Shown: in pieces, positions 28,211 through 35,110 of the stretch
How positions within the stretch are numbered: the stretch's first letter is position 1
Layout of the letters: each line of letters starts with the position of its first letter
Origin: Aerococcus suis
GTDB lineage: Bacteria; Bacillota; Bacilli; Lactobacillales; Aerococcaceae
Direction: 5' to 3'
DNA length: 64,000 nt
Assembly (NCBI RefSeq): GCF_900176325.1
Contig: NZ_FWXK01000001.1
Coordinates: forward strand, 29,380 to 93,379
Translations under genes and position numbers: made by a program
Notes under the pieces: generated by a model
Seen by the model: the letters and a program-made list of their open reading frames with translations, nothing else
Databases searched by the model: none
Told to the model about the DNA's origin: nothing

Positions 28211-28357
28211 TTAATCCTTATTGTCATCCTTTTCAATCGCAAAGATTAGTAGCAAGATGACTGATAAAAACATATGAGGGAAAATCAACGACGTGAGTAA
28301 GAACCCTATGATGTAAACGAACCACGAAGAATCTATTTTATACTTACCAAATTTCAT
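28211..28357 (-). CDS. Small membrane protein (48 aa), hypothetical
   Basis: 48 residues: a short polar start (MKFGKYKIDSSWF), two hydrophobic stretches (VYIIGFLLTSLIF and MFLSVILLLIFAI), and an acidic end (EKDDNKD). GGAG lies 7 bases before the ATG. No family recognised. The charged end and size resemble small stress or membrane-complex subunits, but nothing proves a role. The rest of 28358-28593 shows no gene. Confidence 0.5.
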   Translation of the reverse strand: MKFGKYKIDSSWFVYIIGFLLTSLIFPHMFLSVILLLIFAIEKDDNKD

Positions 28358-28593
28358 AGAAAAACTCCTTCGTTTTATAGTCGCTGTACATAAGTCTTCA
28401 TTCTCTTACCGGCATTTTCTCTTTTAATCAAGTATACACTAAAAAATTAAATTACTATAAGCCCATATTAATTAGCCATTGTATTTTAAATAAAAAGAGA
28501 CTATTATTTTGATAAAGTAAGTGTAACAGCATTTATTTAAGCACTAACTATTCGAACTATAGAAAGGTAATCTTAACGATTAATGGGTATACG

Positions 28594-29190
28594 ATGATGA
28601 GTGAAAACATTTTTATGCTAGGATTTTTTCTATTTTTTTTTATTCTTTTCGATTTAGTTATCTATTCGATTTATTTACTTTATAAGAAAAAATTTCACCT
28701 AAAAATTGGTATTGCCCTGCTGATTAGTTTCTTACTAATGCTACTGTGTTATTCAAAACTATCCAGCACAACGGATACCAATCCCATCGTATTCAATGAT
28801 GCTTATCAAACCGCTACGAATTTAAAGGAATCTATCGATATCAGTAATGCGACCGACTATCAACCTAAAACATCACAATTCAAAAAAGGCAATCAAGAAA
28901 CCATAAAAGTTATTCCTGTTACCAATCATACGTTTGTGTGTGTCGGTGAGAACAAACAGGTTTCAGGTATCACGAGTTTATATATTGATAAAGATGAAGC
29001 ATTGACACTGACAGATAATATTGACTCAAAACTCTCACAATACATTCAAAATCATTTTGAACAGAATCAAGAGATTTCTAATGCATCTGTTAGTGACTGG
29101 AATATTACCCTTGAAAAAGCAAATACAGAAGACTATCCAAATCTATCTTTGTATCATCTATATCTTACACCTCAACAAGTTAAAAAATAG
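28594..29190 (+). CDS. Hypothetical membrane protein with extracytoplasmic domain
   Basis: 198 residues, not recognised. Two N-terminal membrane helices (about 6-30 and 37-55) are joined by a basic loop (YKKKFHLKIG). A polar domain of about 140 residues outside the membrane follows, with repeated Asp/Thr/Asn and no Cys pair or enzyme motif. Two ATG codons stand in tandem with no strong ribosome site, so the start is uncertain by one residue. It lies at the edge of the accessory region and has no operon partner. Confidence 0.6.
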   Translation: MMSENIFMLGFFLFFFILFDLVIYSIYLLYKKKFHLKIGIALLISFLLMLLCYSKLSSTTDTNPIVFNDAYQTATNLKESIDISNATDYQPKTSQFKKGNQETIKVIPVTNHTFVCVGENKQVSGITSLYIDKDEALTLTDNIDSKLSQYIQNHFEQNQEISNASVSDWNITLEKANTEDYPNLSLYHLYLTPQQVKK

Positions 29191-29219
29191 CATGTCTTTC
29201 CTTCTATATTTCAATAATA

Positions 29220-29357
29220 ATGATAATATTAGATACGAAACTAGAAAAATTAGAAATTGCCTATCGATATCAAGTAGAATCTATGCGTGAAAAAGAATTA
29301 TTAAAAGCTCAAAAAGAAGAAATTAAAGAGCAACAATGCGCAGAAAAAGAACTTTAA
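29220..29357 (+). pseudogene. Fragment resembling the coiled-coil region of DUF4041/GIY-YIG phage proteins
   Basis: A 45-codon frame rich in Glu/Lys (EIAYRYQVESMREKELLKAQ, then KEEIKEQQ) recalls the helical part of DUF4041-domain proteins, but neither the DUF4041 core nor the nuclease domain is present. No ribosome site is seen before its ATG. It is likely a truncated remnant left by phage or island turnover. Assignment is from memory of the family pattern and is tentative. Confidence 0.4.
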
Positions 29358-29365
29358 AGTAAAAA

Positions 29366-29412
29366 TAGCCAAAAGCAACCTGATATATGATTGCTTTTGG
29401 CTATTTTTTATA
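29366..29412. terminator. Strong bidirectional terminator
   Basis: Stem AAAATAGCCAAAAGCAA / TTGCTTTTGGCTATTTT with a 12-base loop and T-run, right after the DUF4041-like fragment. Confidence 0.8.
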
Positions 29413-29423
29413 TAAAAGGCACT

Positions 29424-29487
29424 AAAAAATCGACTACTTCAAAAACAGACCAACCTCTTAGAAAACGGTCGTCAAAAAGTAGCCGAT
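29424..29487 (-). terminator. Minus-strand terminator, probably the original guaA terminator
   Basis: On the minus strand ATCGGCTACTT (complement of 29477-29487) pairs with AAGTAGTCGAT (complement of 29429-29439), one G-U pair, followed by six T. No minus-strand gene ends here. It lies 48 bp beyond the distal copy of the guaA att repeat, the spacing expected for the terminator guaA had before the island entered. Confidence 0.55.
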
Positions 29488-29535
29488 AAGTTAATTCATA
29501 TGTTTAAACTGTTAGTCCCAAACGAAATAGAGACT

Positions 29536-29548
29536 ATTATTCCCACTC
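29536..29548. repeat. Distal island attachment repeat (att, guaA type)
   Basis: ATTATTCCCACTC, identical and in the same orientation to 35098-35110, where it covers the guaA stop codon (GAGTGGGAATAAT on the coding strand). The pair bounds a 5.6-kb accessory segment. Confidence 0.75.
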
Positions 29549-29629
29549 TTCTTTTCCAAATGTACGATAAATCTCAAACCATTCAAAATACTGGATTCTA
29601 TTTTTTAGAGTATCACTAAATCCATCTAA
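29537..29629 (-). pseudogene. Remnant of an island gene ending in the att core
   Basis: Reading leftward into the att repeat, about 30 codons are open and end NRIQYFEWFEIYRTFGKEEWE then TAA, the last codons being the att sequence itself. Stops lie just upstream. Trp/Phe-rich content and the shared EWE end suggest a real former C-terminus, but the family was not recognised. The opposite strand is also open here, so the coding strand is not certain. Confidence 0.3.
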
Positions 29630-29719
29630 TTATAGAACATTTTCAATTTTTTTGTCCCGTCCCAGTCCCAGTACCAGAGAAATATTGTTTTAATATAATA
29701 TCTCTTTTTGTCTTCTAAG

Positions 29720-29854
29720 CTATTAAAAGCAAAAGAACAAATAAGGAGTCAAGATAAGGAAAAAAAGTCCATATTAGGGCAAATAAAAAGCTTTAAGACA
29801 GACGAAAAAACTAAATCAAATAAGAAAGACCATAGCAAAGATACAGAGAGATAA
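29720..29854 (+). pseudogene. C-terminal fragment of a mobile-element protein
   Basis: A frame without a start codon reads KEQIRSQDKEKKSILGQIKS and ends HSKDTER then TAA, immediately followed by a strong terminator. The Lys/Asp/Glu-rich, disordered composition resembles the tails of relaxases or other conjugation proteins. Exact family not determinable. The surrounding 29630-29990 has no intact gene. Confidence 0.35.
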
Positions 29855-29857
29855 ATA

Positions 29858-29891
29858 TCGGCAGTCTTCGGACTGCCTTTATTTTTTTTTT
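29858..29891 (+). terminator. Terminator with UUCG tetraloop
   Basis: Stem GGCAGTC (29860-29866), loop TTCG, GACTGCC (29871-29877), then a long T-run. It ends the fragment just upstream. Confidence 0.88.
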
Positions 29892-30002
29892 GCTAAGTTT
29901 AACGCAGTAAATCATATAATTGAAAGGAATCTGTATTATATGCTCTCATTAGATAGTTAATCTATACATTTAGAAAGGTAAAATATAGAATTGGAGAATG
30001 AT

Positions 30003-30230
30003 ATGGGATTTTCATATAACAAATTATGGAAGTTATTAATAGATAAAAATATGAAAAAAACAGACTTAAAATGTGCAATCGCAACAACACCCAAGATAAT
30101 AGCAAAAATGGGAAGAGACGAAAATGTAAGTCTAGAAACATTAGGAAAGATTTGTGAGTATTTTCAATGTGATATTGGAGATATTATTGAATGTAAGTCA
30201 ATGGGAATCAAGTATGATAACGGAATTTGA
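30003..30230 (+). CDS. Small HTH transcriptional regulator (YozG/Cro-C1 type)
   Basis: 75 residues. FSYNKLWKLLIDKNMKKTDL ... KIIAKMGRDENVSLETLGK then CEYFQCDIGDIIE is the common short Cro/C1-like regulator of the HTH_26 kind, found on islands and chromosomes of Firmicutes. GGAG lies before the ATG at 30003. The last ten residues (after ECK) depart from the family, probably because the downstream sequence was joined by recombination. Its target is unknown. It may once have controlled neighbouring island genes. Confidence 0.75.
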   Translation: MGFSYNKLWKLLIDKNMKKTDLKCAIATTPKIIAKMGRDENVSLETLGKICEYFQCDIGDIIECKSMGIKYDNGI

Positions 30231-30603
30231 TAGTATTCCATATTCAAATGCTGGTAGAGGGCTACAATGCTTACTAAAAACTGAGCTTGCTTTAAATAAT
30301 ATTAATACAAATAAAGATAAAATTATTTTAATTGAAGAGCCAGAAAACCATTTGTCATATTCTAACATGAATAATTTAATTGATATTCTACAAGAAAATA
30401 GTATTAAGGAATCTAGTCAAATAATTATTTCAACTCATAGCAGTTTTGTTTTAAATAAATTAGGCTTAGAAAATTTAATACTTTTATCAAACAAAAAAAG
30501 CTCTAAAATTACAAATTTAAGTAGTGATACAGAAAAATATTTTAAAGCTATTTCAGGATACGACACATGTGGAGACGGTGGTATTATTGTCAAGAAAATA
30601 TAA
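30214..30603 (+). pseudogene. Truncated OLD-family AAA ATPase
   Basis: The frame carries the C-terminal half of an OLD/AAA ATPase domain: GRGLQCLLKTELAL (signature region), KIILIEEPENHLSYSNMNNL (Walker B and D-loop) and IIISTHSSFVLNKLGLENL (switch His). Walker A and all of the N-terminal part are missing, as is the TOPRIM nuclease part after SGYDT. OLD ATPases often work in phage defence, for example with a UvrD-like helicase in Gabija. Here both ends are lost and it overlaps the end of the HTH gene, so it is a remnant. Confidence 0.7.
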
Positions 30604-30616
30604 TAACAAGCTATAA
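30560..30616 (+). other. Scar reading as the C-terminus of rlmD (possible att remnant)
   Basis: One frame away from the OLD fragment the DNA reads TTHVETVVLLSRKYNNKL then TAA. HVETVVLLSR is the typical end of 23S rRNA uracil-C5-methyltransferase RlmD (RumA), whose 3' end is an attachment site for conjugative elements. No other part of rlmD is present. Confidence 0.45.
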
Positions 30617-30673
30617 AACTGCCGAAATAGGTGGCTTTTAGGATTTTAAAAGAAATCAGTTCTATAATAAATT

Positions 30674-30722
30674 AAAAATCGTGTTGGTAGAAAAATCATC
30701 TACTTCTACCAACACGATTTTA
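30674..30722. terminator. Bidirectional terminator beside copB
   Basis: 17-bp perfect stem AAATCGTGTTGGTAGAA / TTCTACCAACACGATTT with A- and T-runs. It lies downstream of copB on the minus strand and of the OLD fragment on the plus strand. The rest of 30617-30812 has no gene. Confidence 0.85.
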
Positions 30723-30812
30723 CAAAGAGCCAGTACTTACATCTCTTTTTCTCCTGTAAAACTATTGTATCTTGATACTTTAAGGAGTTTTAATTATTCT
30801 ATATGTTAATTG

Positions 30813-32906
30813 TCATTTTTTCGGATCTAATCTTAATAAAATAGCATTAATGGCGACGATGACTGTTGACACAGACATTAGAATTGCTCCTAATGCAGGG
30901 CTTAATGTGATACCAATAGGAGCCAAAATTCCTGCAGCTAGAGGGATAGCTATAAAGTTATAGCCGGCTCCCCAAAAGAGATTTTGTTTCATTTTACGAG
31001 TTGTTTTGTGTGCTAATTCAATGAATGATTCAATATCTCCTGGATCAGATTGAGTCAAGATGACATCAGCTGAATCCAATGCCACTTGGGTTCCAGCGCC
31101 TATAGCTATACCAACGTCTGCTAAGGCAAGAGAAGGGGCATCATTAACACCGTCACCTACCATGATAACTTTCTTTCCACGATCTTTAAGTGTTTTAACT
31201 AACTCATATTTGTCTTGTGGAGATTGATTTGATCTATATTCAATCTCTAAATCTTCTGCCGCTCCTTGAGCTGCTTTTTCATTATCACCTGTTGCCATAA
31301 TTGGCTCTATATTGTTATTTTTAAGAGCTTCTATTAACTTTTTACTGGTTGCTTTTAATTCATCCCCCAAAGCTACAGCACCAATGGCATCATCGTTTTC
31401 TACTAAGACACTGAGGGTTGCTCCTTTTGGAATATCCATATCTAGATTACGTCCGTATGCTTTTTGACTGATTAATTGGTATTGGTGCCCATTAGCTTTA
31501 CCTTCTACGCCAGCACCGGAAATTACATCAATGGAATCAAAGGATACTGGACTTATACCTTCTTGGTCGGCGAAGCTTATAATTGATTGAGCAATCGGGT
31601 GACTAGACCCTCCTTCAATACCTGCCAATAGTGAAATTATTTCTTCTTTTGTATATTTTTCATTAAAAAGTTCAACATCTAATACTTTAAACTCACCTGT
31701 TGTTAAAGTACCTGTCTTATCTAAAATCATCACATCTGCATCTTGAGCTATTTCTAAAGATTCTCGGTCTTTTACTAGTAAGCCACGACTTGCCCCTAAG
31801 CTTGTGCTACGAGCGGTTACCAATGGAATAGCTAGACCCAAAGCGTGAGGACAAGCTATAACTAATGTTGTGATAGCAAATTTTACTGCCGTTGGGATGT
31901 CCGCTATAAGCGTCCATACTACAAAAGCTATTAGCGCGACAATGACCGCAATATAGAAGAGCCACCCTGCAACCTTTTGAGCAATATTTTCTGCTCTGGA
32001 AGGCTGACTTTGAGCTTGGCTGATTAAATTCTGAACTTGAGAGATGAAGGATTGATCACCTGTCTCATTCACTTTAATATAGAGAACCCCTTCCCCATTT
32101 GTTGAGCCTCCGATTACTTCATCTCCAGGACCTTTTTTAACTGCTTTTGATTCTCCAGTCAAAAGAGCTTCATTTAGACGTGATTCGCCACGCTCGATAG
32201 TTCCGTCTGCTGGCACATTTTCTCCAGCTTGAATTCGAATTAAATCACCTACCTTTAAGTCAGCAACTGGTCGTGTTTCTATTGAATCGTCATCTAATAC
32301 TACGTGAGCATCTTTTGGTACTAGCTTAGCCAGTTCTTCTTGTGCATCTCCTGCTTCTCCAATAGCTTTCATCTCAATCCAGTGACCTAATAACATGATT
32401 AATAATAATGAAGCAAATTCAAAGAAAAAGTCCATCACGTGTTCACCCGTTACGTAGGTAATGATAACAGCATAAATACTGTATAAATATGAAACACTTA
32501 AACCTAAAGAAACGAGAGCCATCATTCCAGGTTCTTTTTGTTTAAATTCGTCAAGTGCCCCTTGATAGAATGGACGTCCACCATAAATAATTAATATAGT
32601 AGATAAAATAGCTACTACAATATCAGAATATGGAAAAGTAAACTGGAATGGTAGGTCAAACCCAGCCATAGGGGATAAGAGCATAATAATGATTCCTATT
32701 GGCAATGATTTTAAGAAAAGTTCCCTAAAGTTTCCATGATGGTGATCATGCCCATTGTGCCCGCTGTGATCATGCCCAGCATGATGTTCTTGATGTTGAT
32801 CCTTATGGTCTCCATGTTCTTCCGTGCTTACGTGCTCATGTTTTGAATGATCCATGTCGCCATGATTATGGTGACTGTGGGATGAATGTTCGTTGTTATT
32901 GTTCAT
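30813..32906 (-). CDS. copB: Copper-exporting P-type ATPase (CopB type)
   Basis: 697 residues. A His-rich cytosolic N-terminus (about 57 residues, HSSHSHHNHGDMDH and more) precedes eight membrane helices. The transmembrane metal motif is CPH (ACPHALGLA), diagnostic of the P1B-3 CopB class rather than the CPC of CopA. The phosphorylation site DKTGTLTTGEF, TGES loop (LTGES), nucleotide His (SSHPIAQS) and hinge GDGVNDAP are intact. It exports copper (and perhaps silver) using ATP. AGGAGG before the ATG. It lies 20 bp after copY and is regulated by it. Confidence 0.93.
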   Translation of the reverse strand: MNNNNEHSSHSHHNHGDMDHSKHEHVSTEEHGDHKDQHQEHHAGHDHSGHNGHDHHHGNFRELFLKSLPIGIIIMLLSPMAGFDLPFQFTFPYSDIVVAILSTILIIYGGRPFYQGALDEFKQKEPGMMALVSLGLSVSYLYSIYAVIITYVTGEHVMDFFFEFASLLLIMLLGHWIEMKAIGEAGDAQEELAKLVPKDAHVVLDDDSIETRPVADLKVGDLIRIQAGENVPADGTIERGESRLNEALLTGESKAVKKGPGDEVIGGSTNGEGVLYIKVNETGDQSFISQVQNLISQAQSQPSRAENIAQKVAGWLFYIAVIVALIAFVVWTLIADIPTAVKFAITTLVIACPHALGLAIPLVTARSTSLGASRGLLVKDRESLEIAQDADVMILDKTGTLTTGEFKVLDVELFNEKYTKEEIISLLAGIEGGSSHPIAQSIISFADQEGISPVSFDSIDVISGAGVEGKANGHQYQLISQKAYGRNLDMDIPKGATLSVLVENDDAIGAVALGDELKATSKKLIEALKNNNIEPIMATGDNEKAAQGAAEDLEIEYRSNQSPQDKYELVKTLKDRGKKVIMVGDGVNDAPSLALADVGIAIGAGTQVALDSADVILTQSDPGDIESFIELAHKTTRKMKQNLFWGAGYNFIAIPLAAGILAPIGITLSPALGAILMSVSTVIVAINAILLRLDPKK

Positions 32907-32925
32907 TTTAAATTCCTCCTTATTC

Positions 32926-33375
32926 TTAATGATGATGTAAATGACATTTGCATTGTCCTTCTGGACAATTGCAATCCACTTCTTCTACTGCGAAAGCTTT
33001 TTTCATCTCTAATATTCTTTCTAATCGATCTATATCATCGAAGCTTAAGACATGATCTTCAATGATGCTTCCTATTACATTTCCGACTTTCTTTTTGCAA
33101 ATACGGTTAAAAATATCTTCTACGTAATCCCTTACGGCTTCTTTCTCTTCAATATTGGCAGTGTAAATAAACTTTCTACCTTCTTGCTCTGTATTTAGTA
33201 CGCCTTTTTCAACTAATCTGCCTAAGATCGTTTTGATAGTGGATTGTGTCCAGTCCATTTTTTCTTTCAATACGGAAATGACTTTTTTACTAGTTACTCG
33301 CTCATTTGCCCAAACTACACGCATGACTTCCCATTCAGCATCTGTGATATTAGTATTAAATTCTATTGTGCTCAT
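32926..33375 (-). CDS. copY: Copper-responsive repressor (CopY/TcrY family)
   Basis: 149 residues. A BlaI/MecI-like winged helix (DAEWEVMRVVWANERVTSKK ... QSTIKTILGRLVEKGVL) is followed by the CopY metal hook, CNCPEGQCKC (CxCxxxxCxC) near residue 134, and a terminal HLHHH. With zinc it binds cop boxes. Copper displaces the zinc and releases the DNA. AGGAGG is well placed before the ATG. First gene of the copY-copB operon. No copA or copZ is present. Confidence 0.92.
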   Translation of the reverse strand: MSTIEFNTNITDAEWEVMRVVWANERVTSKKVISVLKEKMDWTQSTIKTILGRLVEKGVLNTEQEGRKFIYTANIEEKEAVRDYVEDIFNRICKKKVGNVIGSIIEDHVLSFDDIDRLERILEMKKAFAVEEVDCNCPEGQCKCHLHHH

Positions 33376-33395
33376 TCTCCTTCCCCTCCTAGTTG

Positions 33396-33442
33396 TCTAC
33401 ATATGTAAACATATATACTCAAAACAAGTTTACCATTGTAAA
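33396..33442 (-). promoter_or_regulatory. copYB promoter region with two cop boxes
   Basis: TACATATGTA (33398-33407) fits the cop box TACANNTGTA exactly, and TACCATTGTA (33431-33440) differs at one base. Their centres are 33 bp apart, like the paired boxes of the enterococcal cop operon. On the minus strand TTTACA within the distal box and a TATATA-like -10 between the boxes could form the promoter, so CopY would block it. Confidence 0.75.
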
Positions 33443-33491
33443 CGAATTATGTCAAGTCTCTTTAATAAATGTAAGCAACGCTTATAGCTTT

Positions 33492-34545
33492 TTATCTCTC
33501 CACTTCTATCCCATAATAATTTTCATAGTTTTTCCCATACTGAACAAGGTCAGAAAATTGTTCTTTATTCAAACAATACTCTTGCATAAGGGCGTTCTTT
33601 TTTTCTTGCAATTCATCGAGTTGAGTGATTGAATTAATTCCTTGTTATCTAAGTTTAATTATTGAATTAGCCATTGTTTTGATATTATGTTTTCTTGCCT
33701 AAACTTCATAACCTTTTGAGGATTGAGCTTTTTTATTAGTATATATATCAATGACGTTTCCTACACGTTTTTTAATAGGATTAGCTTTGTTTTTAATAGC
33801 TAAATCTATTCTTTCTTTGATTTTTTCTTCGGTATAATCTTCTCCGATAGTCTTAGCTCTTGTAAATCTTTGCTTATCTTTATTACGAAAAGCAATGTAT
33901 TTACCAAACTTAATTTCATAATCAATAGATTTCATATTTTCTAAAAACTCTTCCCACGAGTTAGACCTATTAATCATTCTATCTATATCAAATTGCAGTT
34001 TAGACTTCCAAAAATTTCCTTTCTTGTTTTGGTCATATTAGTACCAAGATTTACCAGCAGTTTTATATTTTTTTGTAATCTTCATAATATTCATCAATGA
34101 CTGAGAGCTTATTTTCTTTACATAATTCGTCACTTTGAAATCTGATTTTATGATAAGATTTTTTATTAGATTGGTAGCATTTGCCAGTCTTGTAATTAAC
34201 ATTATTAAAAATAATATGGTTATGGATATGCCCTCTATCTATATGAGTTGCAAGAACAAATTCATAATCTTGTTTTAAAATTTTCTTGCACAACTCCATT
34301 CCAATTTCGTGAGCTTTTATAGGTTCAACCTCTCCTGGTAGAAAAGATTGGATTAAATGTCTAGCCAAAACTGTACCCTTAGTATCATTATCTTCTCGAG
34401 TTTTCAAAAATTGAATATGGGCAGTAGATGGATGACATTTAAATGAAGATACCAAGACTTTTTCATCAGTTTTTTCGCTCTTAGTAATGTAATCTATTAC
34501 CAAATTTAGAGTTGATTTTATAGGATGTATTTTTGTAATTGCCAT
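33492..34545 (-). pseudogene. Relaxase/mobilization nuclease, inactivated
   Basis: The N-terminal part (34066-34545) reads AITKIHPIKSTLNLVIDYI and the metal-binding three-His motif HIDRGHIHNHIIFNN, with the catalytic Tyr region early. An extra A in the run at 34069-34075 shifts the frame. In the second frame the protein continues (KYKTAGKSWY ... KLQFDIDRMINRSNSWEEF ... ARKHNIKTMANSIIKLR ... QLDELQEKKNALMQEYC) but is stopped at 34038-34040, 33699-33701 and 33645-33647, ending at 33492. Intact length would be about 350 residues. It nicked oriT for transfer in its live form. It follows mobC by 10 bp. Confidence 0.88.
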
Positions 34546-34555
34546 ACTAATCACT

Positions 34556-34933
34556 TTAACTTTCTTTTGATTTATTAAGAAGTAGGGAATGGATCTGCCA
34601 TATTTCTTTTGATAATTTTTCTATTTGTTTATTCATTGTTTCAATTTCATTTTTGTAAATAACACCAGTTGTATTAGTAGCTTTTGCAATCTGGTTTATG
34701 TTATTTGTTACATTTGAAAGCAGCCATTGTAGGTTTCTAAATAGTTTTAAATCTACAACATAAATCTCTTTTTCCAATACACATTTTCTAAGAAAGTAGG
34801 ACATAGTTTTGCAATTTGCAAGTTTCATTTTCTTTTCAAAAACTTCTTTTTCTTCATCTGTTAAATATATTTTAAGTTGTTTTTTCAATTTTTTAATTAA
34901 AAAAATGTTATTAAAATAAATATATGAACACAA
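34556..34933 (-). CDS. mobC: Mobilization relaxosome protein MobC
   Basis: Up to 125 residues. QLKIYLTDEEKEVFEKKMK, MSYFLRKCVLEKEIYVVDL and NINQIAKATNTTGVIYK are the MobC family blocks. The protein helps the relaxase bind and open oriT. The N-terminus is poor: an atypical FNNIFLIKK run and only TTG starts (34933 or 34888), neither with a ribosome site. The gene may no longer be translated. It has lost its purpose, since the relaxase is broken. Confidence 0.7.
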   Translation of the reverse strand: MCSYIYFNNIFLIKKLKKQLKIYLTDEEKEVFEKKMKLANCKTMSYFLRKCVLEKEIYVVDLKLFRNLQWLLSNVTNNINQIAKATNTTGVIYKNEIETMNKQIEKLSKEIWQIHSLLLNKSKES

Positions 34934-34934
34934 A

Positions 34935-34969
34935 AAGACCGCAGTTTGAAACTACGGTCTAATTTTTTG
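34935..34969. terminator. Hairpin between guaA and the mob genes
   Basis: AGACCG (34936-34941) / CGGTCT (34955-34960) with partial inner pairing, A-run left and T-run right. It can stop guaA read-through into mobC. The rest of 34970-35097 is AT-rich and shows no gene. Confidence 0.6.
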
Positions 34970-35097
34970 TCCAAACGTAAACCACTTGGAACTATTATTC
35001 AATTTATTCTTTTTTACAAATGTTCCCATTTTAATCCCAATTACAGTTTTTAATCTTCTATAACCGTTGATTTTACAAAACTTTTAATTTTTTTGCG

Positions 35098-35110
35098 ATT
35101 ATTCCCACTC
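35098..35110. repeat. Proximal island attachment repeat at the guaA 3' end
   Basis: ATTATTCCCACTC, the same 13 bases as 29536-29548, overlapping the guaA stop codon. Islands at this site use GAGTGGGAATAA-like cores, so guaA is restored after insertion. Confidence 0.78.

Noticed and set aside
29021..29290. Open frame across the end of the 28594 membrane protein gene and the DUF4041-like fragment
   Set aside because: It overlaps a better frame, has no ribosome site and reads as an out-of-frame shadow.
29416..29619. 67-codon + strand frame over the terminator and distal att repeat
   Set aside because: No start with a ribosome site, and it covers a hairpin and the repeat. More likely chance, although a decayed gene cannot be excluded.
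30154..30213. First 20 residues of the frame containing the OLD fragment
   Set aside because: They are the HTH gene read in another frame; OLD similarity starts only after 30214.
33233..33632. Two + strand frames over the cop boxes and relaxase end
   Set aside because: Antisense to copY and to the recognised relaxase tail; contain the operator region.
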